Positions 9,143-15,584 of a stretch of 15,584 nt of DNA are shown here, piece by piece (positions within the stretch are counted from its first letter, which is position 1; each line of letters begins with the position of its first letter). A program made the translations under genes and the position numbers. Source of the stretch: Deltaproteobacteria bacterium. GTDB lineage: Bacteria; Myxococcota; Myxococcia; Myxococcales; 40CM-4-68-19. The notes beneath the pieces were generated by a model. The model made no database searches and was not told the origin of the DNA. It saw only the letters and a list, made by a program, of their open reading frames with translations. Location: positions 6,061 through 21,644 of the forward strand of contig VBKQ01000110.1 of the NCBI GenBank assembly GCA_005879505.1, read 5' to 3'.

Positions 9143-10924
9143 ATGACCGCGGGCAGGGTACTCAGCGGCACAGGCGCCTCGGACGGCATTGCCATCGGTC
9201 CGGCACACCTGCTGGTCCCGCCTGTGGTCGTCGTCGAACGCGAGATCTCGCGAGATCTCGTGCCGTCCGAAGTCGCACGGCTTGTCGCAGCTGTGGCCTC
9301 GACTGACGAACAACTCGCGTTGCTGTCGGTGGGGCTGGAGGCGGGACATCTGCACGAGGGACATCTCCTCCTCGAAGCCCATCGGATGATGCTCAGGGAC
9401 GACCAGATCGTCGGCGCGGCTCGGCGTCTGATCGAGAGCGACGAGATCGCCGCGGAGTGGGCCGTGCGCAGGGTGATCGACGCGATCGCCGCGACGTTCG
9501 GCCGGATGGAGGATCCATACCTGCGGGAGCGGGGTGCGGATATCGAGGCCATCGGCGACCGCCTGCTTCGGACTCTCCTCGGTTTGCCGGAAGTGTTGGC
9601 AAACCACGCACCGGCTCCCGGCACGATCGGAGTCGGCTCGATCCTGTCCCCGATCGATGCTTTGCACCTGCCCCGATCCGGCATGGTCGGTTTCGCGGCC
9701 GAGCGCGGTGGCAAGACATCGCACGCCAGCATCATCCTGAGGGCGCTCGAGATCCCCTTCGTCGTCGGCGTGCGGGGGTTGATCGCGGCGGTCCACCCGG
9801 GGGGCAGGCTGGTCGTGGATGGATCGCTGGGCGACGTGATCGTCAACCCGGACGGCGATACGATCGCGCTGTACGAACAGCGGCGGGGCCGGCAACGGTC
9901 GCGGCTAGAAGCGCTCAAGTCCCGGGTAACGGGTCCGGCCGCCAGCCGTGACGGGGTGCGGATCGAGCTCTCCGCCAACATCGAGGCGCCTTCGGAGGTC
10001 TCGGGTGCGCTGGAATTCGGTGCGGAGTCAGTCGGCCTGTTCCGGACGGAGCTCTTGTATCTCGACCGCCCCGAGCTTCCCAGCGAGGAGGAGCAGTTCC
10101 AGGATGCGGTGGCGGTGCTGACCGCTCTCGGCGGTCGGACAGCGACCTTCCGGACGCTCGACATCGGAGGAGAGAAGCTGCCCCTGGCGGTGGCGGTGCC
10201 GGGAGGCGCGAACCCGAGCCTCGGCGTGCGGGCCATGCGGTTCGCGTTCCGCCGACCGGACATTTTCCGGACGCAGCTCCGCGCTCTCTACCGCGCCTCG
10301 GCGGTGGGCCCGTTGCGGATCATGTTCCCGCTGATTTCCGGGATCTCGGAGCTCGACGAGGCGCAGCGGCTCTGCGCCGCGACCGCCAAGGAGCTCGCGC
10401 GCGAGGGTGCGGCCTTCGATCGCAACCTCCCGATCGGAGTCATGATCGAGACTCCGAGCGCTGCTTTGAGCACCGATCACCTGGCTGAGAGCTCGAGCTT
10501 CTTCAGCATCGGAACCAACGATCTCATCCAGTACACATTCGCCGCCGATCGGGAGAACGAAGACGTCGCGCATCTCTACCACCCGCTCCATCCCGCCATT
10601 CTCCGCCTGCTCAAGAGCGCCATCGACGGCGCGAGCGGGGCGCGCAAGCCCATCTCCATCTGCGGTGACATGGCCGGAGACCCGGCCTTTACCTGGGTGC
10701 TCCTCGGGCTCGGACTGCGCAGCCTCTCCATGTCCCCTCGCCTCATCCCGGCCGTCAGGTCGATCATCAGCGCGAGCAGGCTCGACGAGATGGAGGCACT
10801 CGCCGCGCATGCGCTGACCCTTCGCTCGGAGACCGCGGTGGAAGATCTGGTCCTGGGGGTGATGCGCGAACGCTTTCCGCTCGAGCTCGCCAGCGCCGAA
10901 TCTCGCCCCATCAGCAGCTCGTAG
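9143..10924 (+). CDS. ptsI: Phosphoenolpyruvate-protein phosphotransferase (PTS Enzyme I)
   Basis: A full-length 593-residue Enzyme I, which autophosphorylates from PEP and passes phosphate to HPr. Phosphohistidine His194 lies in GGKTSHASI. The PEP-binding barrel has GLFRTELLYL (298-307), FRTLDIGGEK (336-345), NPSLGVRAMRF (357-367), MIETPSAA (434-441) and SIGTNDLIQYTFAADR (455-470). The catalytic acid Cys507 is in SICGDMAGD. There is no N-terminal GAF domain, so it is the sugar-type EI rather than EI-Ntr. No HPr, EIIA or permease gene is in the window, and the following gene is on the other strand, so its partner is encoded elsewhere. ATG 9143 is the best start, although GGAGG at 9122-9126 is too far for a normal ribosome binding site. 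Confidence 0.92.
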   Translation: MTAGRVLSGTGASDGIAIGPAHLLVPPVVVVEREISRDLVPSEVARLVAAVASTDEQLALLSVGLEAGHLHEGHLLLEAHRMMLRDDQIVGAARRLIESDEIAAEWAVRRVIDAIAATFGRMEDPYLRERGADIEAIGDRLLRTLLGLPEVLANHAPAPGTIGVGSILSPIDALHLPRSGMVGFAAERGGKTSHASIILRALEIPFVVGVRGLIAAVHPGGRLVVDGSLGDVIVNPDGDTIALYEQRRGRQRSRLEALKSRVTGPAASRDGVRIELSANIEAPSEVSGALEFGAESVGLFRTELLYLDRPELPSEEEQFQDAVAVLTALGGRTATFRTLDIGGEKLPLAVAVPGGANPSLGVRAMRFAFRRPDIFRTQLRALYRASAVGPLRIMFPLISGISELDEAQRLCAATAKELAREGAAFDRNLPIGVMIETPSAALSTDHLAESSSFFSIGTNDLIQYTFAADRENEDVAHLYHPLHPAILRLLKSAIDGASGARKPISICGDMAGDPAFTWVLLGLGLRSLSMSPRLIPAVRSIISASRLDEMEALAAHALTLRSETAVEDLVLGVMRERFPLELASAESRPISSS

Positions 10925-10986
10925 GTGTCGGCGCCTCCTCGGCCCCCGATCTGCCGGTGTGAATTCGATTTGTCTTTCGGATTGCG

Positions 10987-11277
10987 TCAGATCGATCTCT
11001 CTGCGATGACCGAAAGGAAGCTGGTCCGCTTCAGGTCGGTCGCGTTCCTCGCGCCTTCTCTCAGCGCTCCGTGGCGAACCGACACCACGGACGGATTTCC
11101 ACCAAGGCCAATTTCATCAACGACGGGCCTGGCAACGTCCTTGACCAGCGCCTGAAAATCCTGTCCCGCGAGCCCTGGCTGGGTGTGCGCGAACCACTCG
11201 GCGGCGTCGGCCGCGTTCGCGGCCATGCAGTGGTAGTACAGGGTGTCTCCATACCTTCTCACTCCGAATTCGCGCAT
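10987..11277 (-). CDS. Small protein of unknown function (96 aa)
   Basis: I do not recognise this family. The 96-residue product opens MREFGVRRYGDTLYYHCMAA, continues with an Ala-rich amphipathic stretch ending in EWFAHTQPGLAGQDF, then ALVKDVARPVVDEI, SVVSVRHGALRE and a conserved-looking tail DLKRTSFLSVIAERSI. It has no signal peptide or membrane segment and has one cysteine (Cys17). The start is fixed by an excellent Shine-Dalgarno, AAGGAGGA, 3 bases upstream; the frame runs open to 11709 but that extension is antisense shadow. It stands alone, convergent with ptsI and divergent from the hydrolase. Good codon content and the ribosome binding site argue it is real. Confidence 0.65.
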   Translation of the reverse strand: MREFGVRRYGDTLYYHCMAANAADAAEWFAHTQPGLAGQDFQALVKDVARPVVDEIGLGGNPSVVSVRHGALREGARNATDLKRTSFLSVIAERSI

Positions 11278-11601
11278 GTTTCCTCCTTGCCCGCCGGGGA
11301 GCCCGGTGCGAGCTGACGATCGGCCGGCGACGTCGCATTGTGATGAGTTGGTCAGGCCGTGCAGAAGACATTGTACGCGCCGCATGGACGCGGTGCTCGC
11401 GTTTTGGCCGTTGGCTGCTGCGGCTTCGGCGGTTCGGCCCCCTGTCGGCGCAATCGAGCTCGCTCGTGCCACGAGTTCACCAAGGCTGCGTTGCCGATCG
11501 AAACGCATCCGCGGGCCGCGCATCACAAACTGGACGGCGATCCTGGTCGGCGGCGTGCGCGGCAGGCAGGGAGCGCTTGTTGCCAGGAGGATGAACCCCA
11601 G
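11278..11601. other. Divergent intergenic region, no gene seen
   Basis: These 324 bases between the 96-residue gene (minus) and the hydrolase (plus) contain open frames on both strands, but none resembles a known protein and their residues look like GC-rich noise. Promoters of the two flanking genes should lie here. I could not point to convincing -35/-10 pairs, an inverted repeat or a terminator. Confidence 0.4.
11281..11288 (-). promoter_or_regulatory. Strong Shine-Dalgarno of the 96-aa protein
   Basis: The plus strand reads TCCTCCTT, i.e. AAGGAGGA on the minus strand, 3 bases before the ATG at 11277. It is the strongest ribosome binding site in the window and decides the start of the small gene. 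Confidence 0.7.
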
Positions 11602-12510
11602 GTGATTGCGACACCGTTGGCGAGCGAGAAGCACCATTCCATCGATTTGGCCGAGGTCAAGCTCCACTGGACCGAAGTGGGCGAGGGGCCGCCCGTCTTG
11701 CTCTTGCACGGCCTCAACGACTCACACCGCACCTGGCGGGAGATCTGGCCGCGGCTGCCGGGCCGGCGAGTGCTGATGCTGGACCTTCCGGGCCACGGGA
11801 TGTCGAGCCGCCCGGACGCTCCCTACACGCTCGACTGGAACGCGACGCAGGTGGCGCGCTTCATCGAGCGCCTCGATCTGCCGACTCTGGACGTCGTCGG
11901 CCACTCGTACGGCGGCGGAGTTGCTCAATGGCTGCTGCTGAAATGCCGCGCCCGGATCCGACGCCTGGCCTTGCTGTCCTCTGGCGGTCTGGGGCGGGAG
12001 GTCTATCCTTGGCTGAGGATCGCCTCTGTGCCCTTCCTGATCGAAGCTTTCGGCCAGCGTTGGATGGGCCCGATCGCCGGCTTCGCCATGGCGCAGGCCA
12101 CGACCAGCGATGCCCAGGCCGAGATCGACTTGCTGGCTTCGTATCTGCGCCAACCAGGCAGCGCCCGCGCCTTCTCACGCACCGTGCGCGATGTCATCGG
12201 CTGGCGGGGCCAGACGCGGAACATCTTCGACCGGATCGCGGAAGTCGACGAGCTTCCACCCATGCGCCTCTTCTGGGGAGCACGCGACACCATCCTCCCC
12301 ATCTCCCATGGGACCGCGATCGCCGCCTCGCTGGAGAACTGCGAGTTGATCCGCTTCGAGAACTGCGGCCACTTCGTCCACTGGGAGGAGCCCGAGGAGC
12401 TCGCCAGCGCGCTACGGATCTTTCTCGACTCCTCGGACGCGTCGCCGGCCCATCTAAAGTCGCGTCCCGTGCCGGGCAGCGTAGAAACCGCGCCTGGAAC
12501 TGCGCACTAG
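11602..12510 (+). CDS. Alpha/beta-fold hydrolase
   Basis: A 302-residue alpha/beta hydrolase. PVLLLHGLND (31-40) is the oxyanion HG motif, LMLDLPGHGMSSRP (58-71) the second strand region, and the nucleophile is Ser102 in GHSYGG. Asp229 in WGARDTILP and His257 in NCGHFVHWEEPEEL complete the triad. This subfamily includes esterases, C-C bond hydrolases and haloperoxidase-like enzymes; the substrate is not predictable. I choose GTG 11602 because AGGAGG at 11585-11590 lies 11 bases upstream and similarity starts shortly after; the frame stays open to 11359 without similarity. The tail after residue 275 is unconserved. It converges on gstA with a single base between stop codons. Confidence 0.88.
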   Translation: MIATPLASEKHHSIDLAEVKLHWTEVGEGPPVLLLHGLNDSHRTWREIWPRLPGRRVLMLDLPGHGMSSRPDAPYTLDWNATQVARFIERLDLPTLDVVGHSYGGGVAQWLLLKCRARIRRLALLSSGGLGREVYPWLRIASVPFLIEAFGQRWMGPIAGFAMAQATTSDAQAEIDLLASYLRQPGSARAFSRTVRDVIGWRGQTRNIFDRIAEVDELPPMRLFWGARDTILPISHGTAIAASLENCELIRFENCGHFVHWEEPEELASALRIFLDSSDASPAHLKSRPVPGSVETAPGTAH

Positions 12511-12511
12511 A

Positions 12512-13102
12512 TCAGCGCTCCGCCGCGAGGGCATCGCGCACTGCAGGACGCGCCGCAATGCGATCGAAGTATCCCTTGAGCGGTGGCCAGCGCTCGAGCT
12601 CGATGCCGCGGTTCTTCGACCAGGTGAGCACGGTGAACAGATAGGCGTCGGCCACCGTGAAGCGCTCGCCGAGAAGAAACTGGCCCTTGGCGAGGTGGTC
12701 GGCGACGAAGCCGTACTTCGCCACCCGTGCCTCGCGGACCGCTTCCTTCACCTCGGGCGGCGCATTCGCCGGCGGAGTTCCCTTGTGCAACTCAGTCGAG
12801 ATGTAGTTCAGCCACTCGATGAGCCGGTACCGCTCCATGCTGCCCGCCTTGGGCGCGAGCTGCGATTCGGGCTTGCGGTCGGCAAGGTACTGGACGATCG
12901 CCACGCCCTCCGTCAGCACCTGCCCATCGTCGAGTTGCAGCACCGGCACGTACCCCTTCGGATTGATCTTCTTGAAGTCCTCGCCGGTCGCGGTTTTTCC
13001 CGCCTTGGTGTCCACCGCGATCAGATCGAAGGCGAATCCCGCCTCCCGCAGGACGATGTGGGGGGACAACGAGCACGAGCCCGACTTGAAGTAGAGTTTC
13101 AC
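12512..13102 (-). CDS. gstA: Glutathione S-transferase, beta class (GstA-like)
   Basis: A 196-residue cytosolic transferase that conjugates glutathione to electrophiles. The thioredoxin-like domain (1-80) opens MKLYFKSGSCSLSPHIVLRE; Cys10 is the residue that forms the mixed disulfide with glutathione in beta-class enzymes. INPKGYVPVLQLDDG (46-60) contains the cis-proline, followed by LTEGVAIVQYLAD (63-75). The helical C-terminal domain includes WLNYISTELHKG and LGERFTVADAYLFTVLTW, the N-capping box region. The GTG start at 13102 follows GGAGGT by 4 bases; the open frame continues upstream but without similarity. It lies 95 bases downstream of the antiporter pseudogene on the same strand. Length is normal for the class (about 200). 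Confidence 0.92.
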   Translation of the reverse strand: MKLYFKSGSCSLSPHIVLREAGFAFDLIAVDTKAGKTATGEDFKKINPKGYVPVLQLDDGQVLTEGVAIVQYLADRKPESQLAPKAGSMERYRLIEWLNYISTELHKGTPPANAPPEVKEAVREARVAKYGFVADHLAKGQFLLGERFTVADAYLFTVLTWSKNRGIELERWPPLKGYFDRIAARPAVRDALAAER

Positions 13103-13197
13103 GTGGACCTCCGCATCCCGTTGGATGCGGGAGGCAATGAAGGGGTGCTCGGGCGCCGATTCCAGCCGGATGCCGGACCGAACAATCATGCTCCGGA

Positions 13198-14063
13198 CTA
13201 TGCGGTTTCCTGTACGCGGTCGACCTCTCCGAGCGCCGGGTCGGGCTCTACCAACCCTTCCACGACGTCCTGGACGGACTTCAGGCGAAAGGCACCGCGG
13301 AGCGCCACGGGAGTGAGCAATGTGGTCAGGAGCACGACTGCGACCATCACTGCTACCTCCGGGCGGTCGAAGATGCCCGTGCTCGCCCCCATGGCCGTGA
13401 CGATCAATCCGACCTCTCCTCGCGAAATCATCCCGCACCCGACGCGCGCGCTGCGCGCCCAGTCCATTCCACACGCGAGCGCAGCTGCTCCGCAACCGAC
13501 GAGCTTGCCGATGACCGCGACGGCGAGGATGGCCAGCATCAAGCCCCAGTGGCGACCAGTAGCTGGTGGCCCGAAGCTGCTGGCACGCTCCGCTTGAACC
13601 AAGAGCTCGCCATGGCCGCGACGCCGAACCCCTCGCCTTGCGAAGAGGTCGTCGATGCGGCGAGGAAGGCCAGCACGAACAAGCCCATCACGTCGTCGAT
13701 GACCGCCGCTCCCAGGATCACGGACGCCTCGGCCGACGACATCTTGGCCGCGTCCATCAATGTCCGAGCGGAGATGGACACGCTCGTGGCGGTGAGCGCC
13801 CCGCCGAGGAAGAGCGCGGTGGTCCAGGAAAGCCCGAACAAGCGCGCCATCCCCGTTCCCAGGACGAACGGCACGATGACCCCGCCGAGCGCGACCAGGA
13901 ACGCGACGCCGCTCGCCTTGCGCATGCGCTCGATGTCGGCTACGCCCACGAGCAGCTCGCCGAGGATGGGCGGGATTCGCCAGCGCTCGCAGACCGAGGC
14001 GGCGACCTTCACCGCCGGCAGCAGGATGGCCACCAGCAGCGCGAGCTGAAGAGCGGGTGGCAT
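13198..14063 (-). pseudogene. kefB: Cation:proton antiporter (CPA2, Kef/NapA-like), internally deleted and frameshifted
   Basis: The N-terminal part (from ATG 14063) reads CERWRIPPILGELLVGV and then jumps directly to ADIERMRKASGVAFLVALGG. In intact relatives about 40-45 residues separate these blocks (GP..LG and the next helix). The following helices, with the ion-binding VIDDVMGL, are present. After about 13620 the frame changes: the C-terminal helices WGLMLAILAVAVIGKLVGC, GMISRGEVGLIVTAMG and LLTTLLTPVALR continue in another frame to a TAG at 13198. Roughly 100 residues of the middle (substrate-gate helices) are gone. About 287 codons remain of a usual 390-430. The DD pair suggests a Na+/H+-type exchanger. 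Its start lies 6 bases after the upstream helical-repeat gene. As read it cannot be functional; an assembly error is possible. Confidence 0.75.
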
Positions 14064-14069
14064 CGCCCC

Positions 14070-14654
14070 CTAACCGTTTGCCATGGCGAGATCCTCGCCC
14101 CGTCGCCGCCTCCAGAGGCGGCGCAAACGGCCCAGCAGCGCAAAGGGGCTCTGATAGCCGCCGCGCTCGATTCCCTCTCGCAGCATCGTCCGGATCGACG
14201 CGGCCTGGCGGCGTGCCAGCTCCGCCTGCGCGAGGTTCTGCGCCAGCAAGGCTGCCTGCCGCGTGTGCTTCTCCGCCTTCTTGCAGACGCGCAGCCTCAT
14301 CCACAGCTCGCCCATCTTCAGCTGGGCGATGAAGCTGTCGGGCGCGAGCCGCACTCCTTCGCCCAGCTCTTCCAACGCTTCTTGCACTTCCAGATTCACG
14401 CAGAGCGCCATCCCGAGCAGGACGCGAAGCTCCGCGACCTCGGGGTGCGCCGAAACGCTTTCGCGAAGATCAGCGACCAGCTCAGCTCGCTCGCACTCCC
14501 CGAGTAAGTAGGGATCTGCGAACATCCTGAGCAGCAACTGCCGCGCGCTCTCTGGAACCGGAACCAGCGCTGTCGCAGGAACGGGCGCCGCCAGCGCCCG
14601 GCTGTCTGCCGGTTGCTCCATCAACTCGCTGTCCTGCAGCCGTTCTGCATTCAT
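14070..14654 (-). CDS. TPR-like helical repeat protein
   Basis: A 194-residue cytoplasmic protein without signal peptide or membrane helix. Residues 70-165 form paired helices of the tetratricopeptide type: AELRVLLGMALCVNLEVQEA, then LEELGEGVRLAPDSFIAQLK with the usual 'A-P/D' turn, then WMRLRVCKKAEKHTRQAALL. The tail LLGRLRRLWRRRRG (172-185) is strongly basic. TPR folds mediate protein-protein contacts, so an adaptor role is likely; a specific function is unknown. ATG 14654 has a modest GGCGGGA upstream. It ends 6 bases before the antiporter start, so the two were cotranscribed. It is separated from amt by a terminator hairpin. Confidence 0.7.
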   Translation of the reverse strand: MNAERLQDSELMEQPADSRALAAPVPATALVPVPESARQLLLRMFADPYLLGECERAELVADLRESVSAHPEVAELRVLLGMALCVNLEVQEALEELGEGVRLAPDSFIAQLKMGELWMRLRVCKKAEKHTRQAALLAQNLAQAELARRQAASIRTMLREGIERGGYQSPFALLGRLRRLWRRRRGEDLAMANG

Positions 14655-14690
14655 GAGAGTCCCGCCTGGTTTCGATTGAATAGAGGAGAA

Positions 14691-14724
14691 GGGATGGCAA
14701 AGCGCTTTCGCGCGTTGCCATCCC
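14691..14724 (-). terminator. Terminator hairpin downstream of amt
   Basis: GGGATGGCAA (14691-14700) and TTGCCATCCC (14715-14724) are perfect 10-base inverted repeats. Inside them AGCGC pairs with GCGCG around a TTTC loop with one mismatch, giving a 15-position stem with 14 pairs. It begins 7 bases beyond the amt stop codon. On the minus strand it is followed by the pyrimidine-rich TTCTCCTCTATTC, which is not a pure T run, so termination strength is uncertain. It separates amt from the next gene on the same strand. Confidence 0.8.
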
Positions 14725-14731
14725 CTCCCGT

Positions 14732-15584
14732 TCAGGCTGCTGCGGCAAAGGTGGGTTCCGGCCGGAACACGAACTCCGGATAACCGAGCTGACCCATCTC
14801 CGGAATGTCGAGACCGTTCAGCTCGGTCTCCGCCGACACGCGATGTCCGATGACGTACTCGAGCACCATGTTGATGGCGAAGCTGAGCGTGAACACCAAC
14901 CCGACCAAGGTGGAGATCCCCACGAGCTGAGCAGCGAGCTGGCTCGGGTCACCGTAGAACAGCCCCGTCACCGAGCCGGTGACGCCGTTCCAGCTTCCGC
15001 CGTAGTTGCTGGTGCCATCGGCGAAGAGACCGACCGACAGTACTCCCCAAAGTCCGTTGGCGCCGTGGACCGAGATGGCGCCCACCGGATCGTCCACCTT
15101 GAGCACGTTCTCGATGAACGACACGCTGACGCACACCAGTACGCCGGCGACGAGACCGATGATCGCCGCGCTCGGCGCGCTGACGAATCCGCTCGGCGCG
15201 GTGATCGCCACCAATCCCGCGAGAAGGCCGTTCCCGGACATGGTGCCGTTGGCTGAAGCACCCAGCGTGCTTCCCGGGTTGAACCCGAACCAGCCGAAGG
15301 CGAGGATGAAGCAACCGATCAGGACCGCGGATATGTCATGTCCGATGATCGGATTGGCCGAGCCGTCGCGGTTGAATTTGCCGATGCGCGGACCGACGAT
15401 CAGGCACACGGCCAGCGCAGTGAGCCCGCCCACAGAGTGCACGACACCGGAGCCGGCGAAGTCGGCGTAGCCTTTGCCCAGCCCGAGGTTGGTGCCTAGC
15501 TGTGACAACCACCCTCCGCCCCACGCCCAGTTGGCGAACAGCGGATAGGTGAGCGCGCCCATGATCACCGAGGTGACCGAGAAG
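14732..15584 (-). CDS. amt: Ammonium transporter Amt, C-terminal two thirds (gene runs off the right edge)
   Basis: About 283 codons of an Amt/MEP/Rh channel that conducts ammonium across the inner membrane. The reading frame is open at the right edge, so roughly the first 150 residues are missing; the GTG at 15568 is an internal valine. FAGSGVVHSVGG contains the first pore histidine and the preceding conserved Asp (YAD). HDISAVLIGCFILAFGWFGF is followed by NPGS, the family signature. ISVHGANGLWGVLSVGLF holds the second pore histidine. The C-terminal cytosolic tail keeps ETELNGLDIPEMGQLGYPEF, the segment that couples subunits and contacts GlnK in relatives, then ends in PTFAAAA. No glnK gene is in the window. 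A terminator hairpin follows immediately. Confidence 0.93.
   Translation of the reverse strand, partial: FSVTSVIMGALTYPLFANWAWGGGWLSQLGTNLGLGKGYADFAGSGVVHSVGGLTALAVCLIVGPRIGKFNRDGSANPIIGHDISAVLIGCFILAFGWFGFNPGSTLGASANGTMSGNGLLAGLVAITAPSGFVSAPSAAIIGLVAGVLVCVSVSFIENVLKVDDPVGAISVHGANGLWGVLSVGLFADGTSNYGGSWNGVTGSVTGLFYGDPSQLAAQLVGISTLVGLVFTLSFAINMVLEYVIGHRVSAETELNGLDIPEMGQLGYPEFVFRPEPTFAAAA

Noticed and set aside
9241..9260. Tandem copies of the palindrome CGAGATCTCG
   Set aside because: They lie inside ptsI and encode ordinary residues (EISRDL) of its N-terminal region; a regulatory role is not supported.
11591..11605. A four-codon frame (ATG AAC CCC AGG TGA) overlapping the hydrolase GTG start, possibly a leader peptide
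   Set aside because: The AGGAGG directly abuts this ATG with no spacing, so it cannot serve it; the same AGGAGG is placed usably for the GTG at 11602.

Overview
The window is GC-rich, densely packed bacterial chromosome with short intergenic gaps and GTG/TTG starts. I see no phage genes, transposases, tRNAs, rRNAs or CRISPR arrays. The gene families (beta-class GstA, PsiE, HdeD, Amt, a complete PTS Enzyme I) fit a high-GC Proteobacterium, Myxococcota or a related lineage; the sequence alone does not settle this.

Left edge (1-922): the N-terminal part of a membrane fatty-acid desaturase runs off the window. It is followed by a scar in which the 3' end of a LysR-type regulator (minus strand) and the 3' end of a zinc-free-type quinone oxidoreductase (plus strand) meet head to head, both without their 5' halves.

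Stress core (923-6851): a minus-strand pair, psiE then a short-chain dehydrogenase, diverges from a tight plus-strand operon hsp20 - hdeD - clpG/clpK. PsiE, a small heat shock protein, HdeD, a ClpG/ClpK-type AAA+ disaggregase and a Kef-type antiporter (found broken further right) are the hallmark components of the transmissible locus of stress tolerance, also called the locus of heat resistance. This looks like a rearranged relative of that locus. YfdX, thioredoxin and DegP are not in view.

Membrane protease block (6871-8994, minus strand): a rhomboid intramembrane protease, a membrane-anchored Clp-fold (SDH family) serine proteinase and a small host-attachment/baeRF-like protein form an apparent operon that converges on clpG.

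Right part (9143-15584): an orphan PTS Enzyme I (plus), an unrecognised 96-residue protein (minus), an alpha/beta hydrolase (plus), a beta-class glutathione S-transferase (minus), a cation:proton antiporter pseudogene with internal deletions and a frameshift (minus), a helical-repeat protein coupled to it (minus), a strong terminator hairpin, and the C-terminal two thirds of an Amt ammonium transporter running off the right edge (minus).

Taken together the region reads as a proteostasis and envelope-stress island: holdase (Hsp20), disaggregase (ClpG), membrane proteins (HdeD, PsiE), membrane proteases and detoxification enzymes. Three places show gene decay (LysR, quinone oxidoreductase, antiporter).
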